Assembly: GCF_003363135.1 (NCBI RefSeq) | Contig: NZ_QRBB01000001.1 | Span: 2,689,169-2,753,168, forward strand | Direction of reading: 5' to 3' | DNA: 64,000 nucleotides | Source of the DNA: Alteriqipengyuania lutimaris | Lineage (GTDB): Bacteria; Pseudomonadota; Alphaproteobacteria; Sphingomonadales; Sphingomonadaceae | In this document: positions 33,446 through 45,400 of the stretch, in pieces | Position numbering within the stretch: the first letter of the stretch is position 1 | How the letters are laid out: every line of letters starts with the position of its first letter | Program-made: the position numbers and the translations under genes | Notes under the pieces: model-generated | The model's input: only the letters and a program-made list of their open reading frames with translations | The model's database searches: none | Told to the model about the DNA's origin: nothing

Positions 33446-34728
33446 GAACGCGCGCCTCGCCGAAGGATGCTGGTGAGCGGTTCGAAGAAATAGTCGAGTA
33501 TGGTGCGCTTGCGGCCCGACTCGAGGAAGGCCTCGACCGGCATGCCGGGCACGATCTTCGCATCGATCTGAGCGCGTTCGCCCGCGTCCATCCGGATGCG
33601 CGCCTCGTAAAAGCTGTAGGACCCGTCGGCGCTGGTCTTCAGGTCGGCGCTGACCCGGGTGACCTCGCCCTCGATGCTGGGCGAGCGCCAGCTGTCGATC
33701 CCGGCGAGGCGCGCGCGCACCTTCTGGCCGCGGAAAATGTCCTCGATGTCGGACGGGCGGATCTCGACCGTGGCGACAAGCCCTTCGCCCTCGGGCACGA
33801 TCTCGAGGATCGGCTCGCCCGGCGTCACCACGCCGCCGGCAGTTCGGTAGCGCAGGTTGAGCACGGCCCCTGCCATCGGCGCGCTGATGACGTTGCGCTC
33901 GACCACGTCCTCGACCGATGTCCGCCGTGCCTCGAGTTCGGATTGCCGGGCGAACTCCTCGACCAGGTCGGCGGCGACGGTTTCGGAGAACTGCGCGCGG
34001 GCCTGCGCGATCTGTTCGGACAGATCGGCCATCTCAGCGGTATCGGCGGCGCGGGCGGTGTTGAGCCGGCCCAGCTCTGCCGAGAGTCGCGCCTCCTCCC
34101 GTTCGAGCCCTGTGACTTCGGAGCGGGTCACCAGCTGTTCGCGTAGCAAGCCGCGCTTGTCCGCCAAATCTGCTCGCACGATAGCGAGCTGGCGCGCGTT
34201 GCCGTCGATCTCGGCCTGCCGGTTGCGGACCGAGGCGGCGAGGCCTGCGCGGCGCGTTTCCAGCACCCCGACATCGGCATCGACCTTGCGGCGCTGCTGG
34301 AAGAACAGGTCGCGGTGGCGCTGGACGATCTCGGCCTTCGCCTCCGCAGGCACCCCGGAGAAGTCCACCCGGTCGAGATCGGGATCGGCTGCGCCTGCGG
34401 ACAGCGCGCGCAGCCGCGCGATGCTCGCCGCGTTCTCCGCCTGGTCGATCGCCGCGCGCTCGCGGCCCGAGGTCGCGGCGACATCGCGCAGGATCATCAG
34501 CGGCTGCCCTGCTTCGACGCTGTCGCCTTCCTCGACCAGGATTTCATCGATGATCCCGCCTTCGAGATGCTGGACCACCTGCCGGTCGCTGTCGCCCGCC
34601 ACCTTGCCGAACGCGGTCGTCCCTTCGGCTAGCGGAGCCATGCCCGCAAAGACGATGAACAGCCCGAACAGGACGAGGCAGGCGATGCCGGATCGCCGCA
34701 GCGTGGGATCGGATCGCAGCACGCCCAT
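33442..34728 (-). CDS. HlyD-family type I secretion adaptor
   Basis: A 428-residue membrane fusion protein with one N-terminal transmembrane helix (about 13-33), the lipoyl half LEGGIIDEILVEEGDSVEAGQPL, a long coiled coil (about 80-270), the second lipoyl half near NVISAPMAGAVLNL, and a C-terminal beta domain ending MPVEAFLESGRKRTILDYFFEPL, the hallmark of type I secretion adaptors. The frame runs upstream into the ABC gene; the start MGVLRSDPTLRR at 34728 overlaps the ABC stop (TGATG). Confidence 0.9.
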   Translation of the reverse strand: MGVLRSDPTLRRSGIACLVLFGLFIVFAGMAPLAEGTTAFGKVAGDSDRQVVQHLEGGIIDEILVEEGDSVEAGQPLMILRDVAATSGRERAAIDQAENAASIARLRALSAGAADPDLDRVDFSGVPAEAKAEIVQRHRDLFFQQRRKVDADVGVLETRRAGLAASVRNRQAEIDGNARQLAIVRADLADKRGLLREQLVTRSEVTGLEREEARLSAELGRLNTARAADTAEMADLSEQIAQARAQFSETVAADLVEEFARQSELEARRTSVEDVVERNVISAPMAGAVLNLRYRTAGGVVTPGEPILEIVPEGEGLVATVEIRPSDIEDIFRGQKVRARLAGIDSWRSPSIEGEVTRVSADLKTSADGSYSFYEARIRMDAGERAQIDAKIVPGMPVEAFLESGRKRTILDYFFEPLTSILRRGARS

Positions 34729-36461
34729 CACGACCGGTTGCCTATCGCGACCACTCCGGCGGGCGCTGCCGCCTGCTCCAGCCCGGCGAGATAGGCCTGC
34801 GGCTCCACCGCCGCGACCCGCGCGGGGGAGAGCAGCATGACCCTGTCGGCAAGCTGGATCATCGAGGGATCGTGGGTCGCCAGCAGCACGACGCTGCGCG
34901 CGGCGGCCTTCTCGCGCCCGATCAGTTCGATCAGCGATTCGCGCAGTGCCCGGTCGAGGTTTGCGGACGGCTCGTCGAGCAGGATCAGCGCGGGCTCGCG
35001 GAAGAACGCGCGGGCCAGCGCGATCATCGCGACCTGCCCGCGGCTCAGATGCGCGCCGCCTGCGCCCACCTGTGTATCGTAGCCCCTTGGCAGCGCGGCG
35101 ATGAGATCGTGGGCGCCCACGCTGCGAGCCGCTGCGAAGATCTCCTCGCGCTCCGCATCGCCGAAGCGGGCGATGTTCTGCGCAACGGTGCCGGGCACCA
35201 GCTCGCCGTCCTGCGGCAGGTAGCCGATATGGCGCCCGCGATCGGTGCTGTCCCACACGTGCAGATCGATCCCGCCAAGCCGCACGGTGCCCGCCAGCGG
35301 CGGGAACACGCCCGCGAGCGTCTGCAGCAATGTCGTCTTGCCCGAGCCCACTGTGCCGACAAGGCAGACGACTTCGCCCGCTGCCACCCTGATCGAGAAC
35401 TTGGGCGCCAGCGGCTTCTCGCTGCCGGGCACCGCCAGTTCGAGGTTCTCGACCGCCAGCGAAGGCGTGGGCCGAGGCATCTCGGTAATAGCAGGCCTGC
35501 TCTTGGGGCCGAACAGCCTCGTGCCCAGCTCGCGCCATGCGGTGCGCGCGGCGATCAGCTGCCGCCACATCGAGACCGACTGGTCGATCGGGGCGAGCGC
35601 GCGGCCCATGATGATCGAGGATGCGATAATCGCGCCGGGCGTGGTCTCCTGCGCCAGCACCAGCGCCGCGCCAATCCCCAGCGCCGCGATCTGCAGCCCC
35701 ATGCGCAGGGTCCGCGCGATCGAGGTGAAGGCCCCGTTCTCGTTCGCGCGCGCGATCGTCCCCGCGCTCGCGGCGCCCTTCCTTGCCTGCCAGTCGGCAA
35801 AGGTCGCGCCGACCATGCCCATGCCGATCACCGCGCTGCGCTGGCGTTCGAGCAGGGCGGCGAACTGGCTCGCGCCCGCTTCCGCCGCCTGTGCCCGCTC
35901 GACCGCGCTGCGCGTGGTCAGCTCGCTGTAGACGGCGACCCCCAGCACAATCGCAGCCCCCAGCACGCCCAGCCCGCCGATCACCGGATGGACGAGGAAC
36001 ATCAGCGCGAGGAAAAACGGCGCGAAGGGCAGGTCGAACAGCGGCAGGACCAGTCCCTGCGCCAGAAAGGACTGCAGAGTGGAGAGCCGCCCCTGGCTGA
36101 CCCGCAGCGTGTTCCCGTCGCTATCGGCCAGCGCCTCGCGGAAAATCTGCTCGTCATAGGCCGCTTCGAGCTCGGCCGCCGCGAGCGCGACCGCTCGCCT
36201 GCGTGCCATCTCGGAAATCGCGAACACCACGAGCAGCAGCGCCGCCACCGCCGAGATCAGGATCAGCGTCTCGGTCGATCCCGAGGTCAGCACCCGGTCG
36301 TAGACCTGCAGCATGTAGAGCGGGGAGACCAGCATCATCAGGTTCGCGACCAGCGAGAACAGCATCGCCGCGCGGAAATAGGGCACCAGCGGACCCTCGC
36401 CGCGAAGTATCGCGCCGAGGACCGATCCGCCTTCTGTCTCGCTATTGCTGGAGTTCGTCAT
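34728..36461 (-). CDS. Type I secretion ABC exporter (PrtD/LapB type, membrane plus ATPase)
   Basis: A 577-residue half-transporter. Six hydrophobic segments lie in residues 30-290, and the ATPase has Walker A GTVGSGKT (369-376), signature LSRGQ (472-476) and Walker B LILLDE (492-497). The signature is LSRGQ rather than LSGGQ, a known variant in this family. There is no N-terminal C39 peptidase or C39-like domain, so it resembles the PrtD/HasD branch. It lies 15 bp after the giant adhesin gene. Confidence 0.92.
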   Translation of the reverse strand: MTNSSNSETEGGSVLGAILRGEGPLVPYFRAAMLFSLVANLMMLVSPLYMLQVYDRVLTSGSTETLILISAVAALLLVVFAISEMARRRAVALAAAELEAAYDEQIFREALADSDGNTLRVSQGRLSTLQSFLAQGLVLPLFDLPFAPFFLALMFLVHPVIGGLGVLGAAIVLGVAVYSELTTRSAVERAQAAEAGASQFAALLERQRSAVIGMGMVGATFADWQARKGAASAGTIARANENGAFTSIARTLRMGLQIAALGIGAALVLAQETTPGAIIASSIIMGRALAPIDQSVSMWRQLIAARTAWRELGTRLFGPKSRPAITEMPRPTPSLAVENLELAVPGSEKPLAPKFSIRVAAGEVVCLVGTVGSGKTTLLQTLAGVFPPLAGTVRLGGIDLHVWDSTDRGRHIGYLPQDGELVPGTVAQNIARFGDAEREEIFAAARSVGAHDLIAALPRGYDTQVGAGGAHLSRGQVAMIALARAFFREPALILLDEPSANLDRALRESLIELIGREKAAARSVVLLATHDPSMIQLADRVMLLSPARVAAVEPQAYLAGLEQAAAPAGVVAIGNRS

Positions 36462-36476
36462 ACTTCGCGCCAGCGC

Positions 36477-39400
36477 TCAAAGCCCCCCGAAGTCTTGCGC
36501 CGTCTGATCGACCGGCAGCGTGAGCTCGACCGCAAACCGTCCATCCATGGTGTCCATCCAGTTCGCCATGTCTAGCGCATCCAAAGCCAGCGACGCGTCG
36601 AACGGATCGGGTGCCATGAAGGGGCCTCCCGAGCCGCCGCCGATGCGGACGCCGCCAGACGGGTCGGTGTCGGCCAGGAAAGCGGCGATATCGATGGAGT
36701 CGATCGTGCCCGGCGCGTCGAGATCGATCGCGACATCGGCCCCGAGATCGTCGCCCAACTGCGCGCGCGCACCCTCGAACATGCCGTGGTCCCCCCTGAC
36801 GCCAGCCAGGGCAAGCTCGGTGCCGAAGATCATCGCAGTGACGCCGGTCGAGACCTGCACGCCCTGCTCCACCAGAAGGTTGGCATTGCCGGACTGGTAG
36901 AGATCGTAGTTCACCCCATCGATCTCCCGCGTGCCGCCAGCCACGAAGCCGTCGGCATAGACCTGGTCGCTGGCGGTACCGTCCACGATCAGCTGCGAGC
37001 GTCCGCCGCTGCGCGCATCCGAAATCTCGCGGATTGCGGCTTCGGAAACCGTCAGTTCGTTGAATCCCGTGCCGGTCAGGTCGATCCGCTCGATCGAGTG
37101 GAGGCGCGACAGCAGGGGCCGATAGGTGAGGTCGAGCATCATCTCCACGCTGGCGAGCGCCAGTGTGTCGGTCCCGTTGCCGCCGTCGATATCGGCGAAG
37201 GCGAAGTTCGATACGGAGATCGTGTCGTCGCCCGCGCCGCCCCGGATCACGTCCGCGCCGCCATTGCCGATAATCGTATCGTCGCCCGCATTGCCGATCA
37301 GGTTGTCGGCACCGCCGGTTCCGGTGCGCGTCAAGGCGACCGTGCTCGCGCTGCCGACGGCACTGCCGAAGATAACGTAGGCTTCGCCGCCCTGGCTGTA
37401 TCCGTTCGGATCGGCGTACATCGCCCCCACGATCAGGTCGTCGAAACCGTCGCCGTTGAGATCGCCCGCCCCGGAAACGGATTTGCCGCTCCGGTCATCG
37501 CCGTCGATCCCGAGGATTTCAAATCCGTCGGTACCGTCGAGCGCGGCAAGATCGAGGCCGGTGCCGAAACCGTCGGCGCTGCCGAAGACGACGTAGCTTT
37601 TGCCGACAAACCCCTGTTCGTCGACCGTCGCACGATAATCTCCGATAATCAGGTCGTCGAACCCGTCGCCGTTGAAATCTCCCGCACTGGAGACAGCGCT
37701 GGGTACGGTAAATTGCGAAGGGTCGATCCCGAAAATCCTGAAACCATTGGTGCCATCGATCGAAGCGAGATCTACGGTGGCGCTGAAGCCACCGGCATGG
37801 CCGAACACCACGTAGGCCTCCCCGCTAGAGATCCCGCCATCAAAGGCACCGCCGCTGGCTGCGATGATCAGATCGTCGAAGCCGTCGCCGTTGATGTCGC
37901 CCGCCCTTGCGATAGACAGACCCACATTGTGGTAAGCGCGGCTCCCGTCGATCCGGAAGCCGTTGCTTCCATCGAGCGCGGCGAGATCGAAGCTGTCTAC
38001 GAAGCCGGTCGTGCTGCCGAACACGACGTAGCTCGATCCGGCACTCTCCACCCCGTCCACATCGGTAGACGAACCGATGATCAGATCATCGATACCATCG
38101 CCGTTGATATCGCCGGCAGCGGCAACGGATTTGCCACCTTCGTCGCCTGCCGTCAGCCCATCGAGCCGAAAGCCGTTGGTCCCGTCCAGCGACGCGAAAG
38201 AGGTGACAGCGGCGAACCCATCCGCCTTGCCGAAGACGACGTAAGTCTCGCCTGCCGCGAATTTTCCGTCCGGATCGCCGCCAGGTGCACCAACGATGAT
38301 ATCGTCGAAGCCGTCTCCGTTGATATCGCCCGCGCTTGCGACCGCGAAGCCGCTTCTGTCGCTTCGATCGATGCCTTCCATCCGGAAACCGTTGCTTCCG
38401 TCGAGCGTGGCGAGATCGAGGTTGCTTCCGAAGCCGTCCGCCCTGCCGAACACGACATAGGCCCTGCCCGCCTGGAACTGACCGTCTACCCGAGCAAGGT
38501 ACGAGCCGATGATCAGATCGTCGATACCATCTCCGTTGACATCGCCCGCGCTGGAGACCGATCGACCGGCTTTCTCCCCTAGGTCCATGCCGGTCATCTT
38601 AAAGCCCTGCGTAGCGTCGAGCGCCCCCAGGTCGATGCTGGCCGGATAGCCGTCGGCCGTGCCAAAGACGACATAGGCCCCGCCGGTCCCGGAAGTCGAA
38701 GCCGATCTGGCGCCTTCCGCCCCGATAATGATGTCGTCGAAACCGTCGCCGTTGACGTCGCCCGCGCTTGACACCGATCGGCCGACGCTCTCGCCACTCC
38801 TCGTCCCATCGAGCCGGAAGCCGTTGTTTCCATCCAGCGATGCAAGCGAGATCACCCCCGCAGGCTCCATGACAGAGACCGCACCCTCGACCAGCAGTCT
38901 CGCGGTCCCATTGGTGAAGACGGTATAGCCCTCGCCATCCACCACGGTGTCTTCGCCCCGCGTCCAACCGCGGATGACGACACTGTCGCCGACATCGCCG
39001 GTAATGGTCAGCGTCGTCACCCCGCCGCTGAGATCGTCGGACAGGCCCACAACGCCCAGCCTGTCCAGCCAGACGGCGTTGTCGCCGCTGCCGGTGAGGT
39101 CGATGGTCTCGATCGAGTCGATCCGCGCGCCTACCTCACGCGAGGTCAAGTCCAAAACCATGCCGCTGCCCGACAGGGCCAGCGTGTCGCTGCCACGCCC
39201 GCCATCAATATCGGCAAAGGCGAAGTCGGCGATGGAGATGATATCGCTGCCCGCACCGCCGCGGATCACATCCGCACCGCCGCCGCCGGTCAGCAGGTCG
39301 TCGCCCGCATTGCCGACCAGGTTGTCGGCCGCGGCGCTGCCAGAGCGTGCCACCGCCTTCGAATCCTCGGTGCCGGTGGCACCCCCGAACAGCACGTAAC

Positions 39401-42400
39401 TCCTCCCCGCATCGGCATTGCCGCCGGGATCGGCATTCGGCGCACCGATGATCAGGTCGTCGTACCCGTCGCCGTTGACGTCGCCCGCCGCGGCCACCGA
39501 GTGTCCGCTGAGCTCGTCCCCGTCGACGCCTTCGATCCGGAAACCATTCGTCCCGTCGAGCGACGACAGGTTCCAGCTGGCCTCGAAGCCGCCCGGCTTG
39601 CCGAAGATCACATAGCTTTCGCCAGCGCTGCTCTGCCCGTCGGGATCCGCCTGACGCGCGCCGACAATGATGTCGTCGTACCCGTCGCCGTTGACGTCGC
39701 CTGCATGCGCGACGCTGCGACCGCTCATGTCGTCCGCGTCGATCCCATCGATCCGGAAACCGGTGCTGCCATCGAGCGTGGAGAGGTCGATGCTGGCGCC
39801 GAACCCGTTTGCGCGACCGAACACGACGTAGGTCGCACCGGCGCCGGCATTGCCGTCGGAGGCGACACCATAGGCGCCGACGATCAGATCGTCGAAGCCG
39901 TCGCCGTTGATGTCGCCGCCCCCGGAAACGGAGAACCTGCTGATGGCATCCGCGCTCCAGTCGATCCGGAACCCGTTGGAACCATCGAGCGAGGCGACGG
40001 AGAACCTGCGGGAGAAGGTTCCATCCACCGCACCGAACACGACGTAGCTCTCGCTGGCGTAAACGACGCCGTCGGGCGATGTCCGGTACGCCCCGATGAT
40101 CAGGTCGTCGAACCCGTCGCCGTTGAAATCGCCCGCACCCGAAACGGCAAAGCCGCTGTTGTCGCCTGCTTCGCTGCCCGAGAGCCAGAGCTCGGCATCG
40201 TCGAGGCGGTAAGCTGGGGAGAAACCCGGCCCGCCGAAGATAAGAAAGCCCGCTCCGATGTCCGGGGTAGTATTGAGATCTGCGTCAAGCCTGGAACCCG
40301 GGGCGCCCACGATCAAGTCATCATATCCGTCGCCGTTGAAGTCCCCCACGCCCGAGACGGAGGCACCGGCCCGGTAGTCGTTGAAAAATGAGTTGAGCGC
40401 GAAGCCAATTGCTCCGTTCAGCTCCGCCGGATTCAGAGTCGGCTCGAACCCAGTCGCGCGACCGAGCACCACGTACGCAGTGCCCTTGTCGAGATCTCTG
40501 CCGGGCGCACCGATGATGAGATCGTCGATACCGTCGCCATTGATATCGCCCACGCCCGCGACAGAGTGTCCACCCTCCGCGTACGACTCGAAGCCGTTGA
40601 ACCTGAAGCCGTCGGTGCCGTCCAGTTTGGATAGATCGATGCCGGGATCGAATCCGCCAGCCCGGCCGAAGACGACGTAGCTGTCGCCGGCACCGAATCG
40701 GCCTCCGTCCGGTGCCCCGATGATAAAATCGTCGAAGCCGTCGCCGTTGATGTCGCCCACACCCGCGACGGACCTTCCGCTGTGGTCGCCCGGGGCGATT
40801 CCATCGAGCCGGAAGCCGTTGCTGCCGTCGAGCGAGGACAGCGCAACCGCGCCGACCGGGTAAGACACCGCAACCCCATCCTGCACCAGCAGCCGGGCGT
40901 TGCCGTTGGTGAACACCTGGTAGGTGCTGCCTCCAAGGTCGATGCCGGCACCCTGCGCCCAGCCCCCGTCTTCGATCCGCAGACGGTCGCCCGCATCGCC
41001 GTTGACGGTCAGCGTGGTGACGCCGCCGCTGCGATTGTCGGACAGCTCGAAAATAGACTGCGCATCCACGGTCAGCGTGTTGTCGCCGCTGCCCGCCAGA
41101 TCGATCGTCTCGATCGAATCGATGCGCAGGCGAGGGTTGGCGGTGAGGTCCAGGTCGACCGCGCTGCCTTCCAGCGCCAGCGTATCGCTGCCATGGCCGC
41201 CATCGATGGACGCAAAGGCAAGGTCGGCGATCGCAATCGTATCGCTGCCCGCACCGCCCCGGATTACATCCGCGCCGCCATTGCCGACGAGTATGTCGTC
41301 GCCCGCGTTGCCGATCAGGTTGTCGGCCCCGGCGGTGCCCGTGCGCGAGATCGATCGGGTATCCTCCGTCCCGGTCGCGCCGCCGAAGATGACGTAGCTT
41401 TCGCCGGAATTTCTTCCGCTCACATAGCCATTGGGCGAACCGACGATCAGGTCGTCGTAACCATCGCCGTTCACGTCTCCCGCGCTGGCCACGGAGGACC
41501 CGCTACGATCATATTGATCGATACCCAGGATGCGGAAACCATTGGCCCCGTCGATCGAAGCAAGATCAAGACTCGCGCCAAATCCCTCTGGGCGGCCGAA
41601 CACGACATAGCTTTGGCCGGAATATGCGGCCTCACCGGAGGAAGTGGGGGCCCCGATGATCAGGTCGTCGAATCCGTCGCCGTTCACATCGCCCGCACTT
41701 GCGACCGAATAACCGCTAAGGTTGCGCCGCCCGCCTCCATCGATCCTGAAGCCGTCACTCCCGTCGAGCGCGGAGAGATCGATGGCAGCGCCAAAGCCGC
41801 CCGCCCGGCCGAAGACGACGTAGCTTTCACCGGCGAAATCTCGACCATCGGCAGAAGCGCGGCTGGCCCCGATGATAAGATCGTCGTAACCATCGCCGTT
41901 AACGTCCCCGGCACTCGCCACCGAACTGCCGCTGCGGTCGTATGGATCGATCCCGTCCAGACGGAACCCGTTCGTGCCGTCGAGCGAGGCGAGGTCGATC
42001 GCCGCACCAAAGCCGCCGGCCTTGCCGAACACGACGTAACTCGCGCCGGCTTCGAAATCTCCGTTGGGCCGAGCACCGGTGGCCCCGATCATGATATCGT
42101 CGAATCCGTCGCCGTTGACATCGCCCGCGCCCGCGACCGAGTAACCGCTGTTGGAATAGGCACCGGCCCCATCGATCCGGAAGCCATTGTTTCCATCGAG
42201 CGATGCGAGCTCGATGCTGGCAGCGAAACCGTCCGCCCGACCGAACACGACGTAGCTTTCGCCCGCGGTATCCTGACCGTTCGGATCGGCGCTGAAGGCG
42301 CCTATGATGATATCGTCGAACCCATCCCCGTTGAGATCGCCCGCGCTCGCGACCGATCGCGCACTGGTATCGTAATTATCGATCCCGCGAAGGCGAAAGC

Positions 42401-45400
42401 CGTTGCTGCCATCGAGCGAAGCGAGGTCGAGACTTGCGCCGAAGCCGTCCGTCCTGCCGAACACCACATAGGTTTCTCCGGCATACCAACGCGAACCCGG
42501 GTTGGCGAAGCGCGCCCCGATGATGAGATCGTCGACCCCGTCCCCGTTGACGTCCCCCGCGCTTGCGACCGAGCTGCCGCTGGCGTCATCCCAGTCGACG
42601 CCATCGAGCCTGAAGCCGTTGCTTCCGTCGAGCGAAGCGAGATCGAACGAGGCTTCGAACCCGCCGGGCCCGCCGAAAACCACATAGGATTCTCCGGCAT
42701 CTTCCAGTCCGTTCGCGCCGGCGCCCGGAGCACCGATGATCAGATCGTCGTAACCATCGCCATTGACGTCGCCCGCGCTGGCGACGGAGGTTCCGCTACT
42801 ATCGAACACGTCGATCCCGTCGAGCCTGAAACCGTTGCTCCCGTCGAGCGAGGACAGAGCGACAGACGCGACCGGCACAGCCACCGACACCCCGTCCTGC
42901 ACCAGCAGGCGGGCGTTGCCGTTGGTGAACACCTGGTAGGTGGCCCTGGGAAGGGTGATGTTCGCCTCTTGCGTCCAGCCACCGTCGGTCAGGCGCACGT
43001 CGTCGCCTGCATTGCCGTCGACCCACAGCGTGGTGACGCCTGCGTCGGTATCGTCGGACAGGCCCAGCAGCGCCAGCCGGTCGAGCGTCAGGCTGTTGTC
43101 GCCGCTGCCGCTCAGATTGATCGTCTCGATCGAATCCAGACGCGAACGCATCGCGTTGTCCGTCAGGTCGAGCGTCAGACCGCTGGCCCACAGCGAAAGC
43201 GCGTCGGTTCCATGGCCCCCGTCGATATCGGCAAAGGCAAGATCGCCGATGCTGATCGTATCGTGGCCCGCACCGCCGCGGATCACGTCCGCCCCGCCGT
43301 CGCCGATCACCATGTCGTTCCCGGCATTGCCGATCAGGTTGTCGGCTCCGGTCGTGCCGATGCGTGTTACCGGCGCGGTATTCTCGGTGCCCGTGGCGCC
43401 CCCGAAGATGACGTAGCTTTCGCCGGAATTCGACCTTGCGCCATCCGCCCCCGGCGCACTGACGAGGAGATCGTCATAGCCATCGCCGTTGACATCGCCC
43501 GCAGAGGACACGGACGCACCGAGTCGATCCAGTGCGTTGCCGCCCTGGATGATGAACCCCTGCTGCTCCGTGAAAGCGGCGAGGTCGATCAACTGGCGGC
43601 CATCGACACTGGTGCCAAATCCGTTGCCACCGCCGTAGATGACATAGGCAGACCCGGCGGATTGGCCCCCGTTATCCGTCGAGGACGCGCCGACGATCAG
43701 ATCGTCGTAGCCGTCTCCATTGACGTCCCCGGCCGAAGAAACCGACGTACCCGCATGGTCGAACGTCGCGGCGCCCCTGACGACGAAGCCTTGCGCGGCG
43801 GTCAGCGTGGCGAGATCGATGACGCGTCGTCCGCCAACGTCCGTCCCGAAACCGCCCGCCGATCCGAACACGACATAGGCGTCGCCATTATCGGTGCTCC
43901 CGCCACCTCGGGGCACACCGATGATCAGATCGTCGTAGCCGTCCCCATTGATATCCCCGGCCGAAGAAACCGCGCTTCCCAGACGATCGCCACCCGCTTC
44001 GGCCTGAATGACGAAGCCCTGACCGGCGCCGAGCGTGGCGACGTCGAGAACCTGGCTGCCACCAACGTCGGTCCCGAAACCCCCTGCCGAACCGAAGATG
44101 ACATAGGCTTCGCCTGCGTAGGTTCCGGCATCGTTGCCGTAGGGCCCGCCGACGATCAGGTCATCATAGCCATCGCCGTTCAGATCGCCCGCCGAGGAGA
44201 CACTGAAGCCCAGCGTGTCTACGGCATCCCCGCCCCTGACGATGAAGCCCTGACCCGCAGAAACGGTCGTCAGGTCGATCACCTGGCGTCCGCCGACGCT
44301 GGTCCCGAAGCCGTTCGCCGATCCGAAGATGACATAGGCTTCGCCCGCCGAAGATCCGCCCCGGTCATTGAGATAGGCGCCCACGATCAGGTCGTCGAAG
44401 CCATCTCCATTCACGTCGCCTGCATTCGATACGGAGTAACCGGCGAGATCGCGCTCGGCATCGCCCTGAATGACGAAGCCCTGCGCCGGCGCGAGCGCGT
44501 CCATATCGATGATCTGCCTGCCGCCCTCGTCGCTCCCGAAGCCACTGGTCGAGCCGAAGATGACATAGGCGCTGCCGGAGTCGGGTTCGCCAAGATCGCT
44601 GAAAGGCGCTCCGACGATGATATCGTCGATCCCGTCGCCATTGATGTCGCCCACCCCGGAAACCGACCAGCCGAAATCATCGTACTGCGCTTCGGCGCGC
44701 AGGATGAAGCCTTGCGCCGCGGTCAGCGTGCTCAGATCGATGACCTGGCGACCATTTGCTTCGGTCCCGACCGCATTCGGCGAGCCGAAAACGACATAGG
44801 CCTGGGTCGGGTCACCCGCCACGCCGCGCGCGCCGATGATGAAATCTGCGTAGCCGTCCGCGTTGACGTCGCCCGCGTCGGAGACGGAGACACTGGACAA
44901 ATCGCCTGTCACATCGCCAAGGACGACGAAGCCCTGCGCAGCGGTGAATGTGGAAACGTCGATCACACGCGCCGGTTCGAACACGTCGGTCACGCTGAGG
45001 CTGACCGCCTGGTTCGTGCTGTAGGTGCCGTCGCTCGCCGTGACGGTGAACTGGTAGACGTTGTCGCCATCCGCGTCGGCGGGCGCTTCGAAGTCGGGCG
45101 CGTTGCGGAACGTGACTTCACCGGTTTCGCTGTCGATCGCGAACAGAGCGGCATCGGTGCCGCTGAGCGAGTATGTCAGCGCATCTCCATCCGCATCGCT
45201 CGCGTTCGCATCATAGGCTGCGGTCTGGTTCTCGGCAGCGCTGGCGCTCGCAGCGGAGGTGAATGCCGGCGCATTGTCGTTGACGTTGGTGACCGTGATC
45301 TGGACCGACTGGTCGGTGCTGTTCGTGCCGTCGCTGGCGGTGACCACGAGGTCGTAGACGTTGTCGCCATCGGCATCCGCCGGGTTCTCGAAGTCGGGTG

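Noticed and set aside
30945..33563. 872-codon frame joining TIGR03032 to an upstream segment
   Set aside because: The upstream part is a shadow of the TolC gene; the ATGA junction gives the true start at 32096.
33442..35568. HlyD-type frame extended upstream through the ABC gene
   Set aside because: The extension has ABC-gene codons in the wrong frame; the adaptor start overlapping the ABC stop is natural.
36786..38582. 598-codon plus-strand frame at the adhesin C-terminus
   Set aside because: Antisense of FG-GAP repeats; no start signal or domain.
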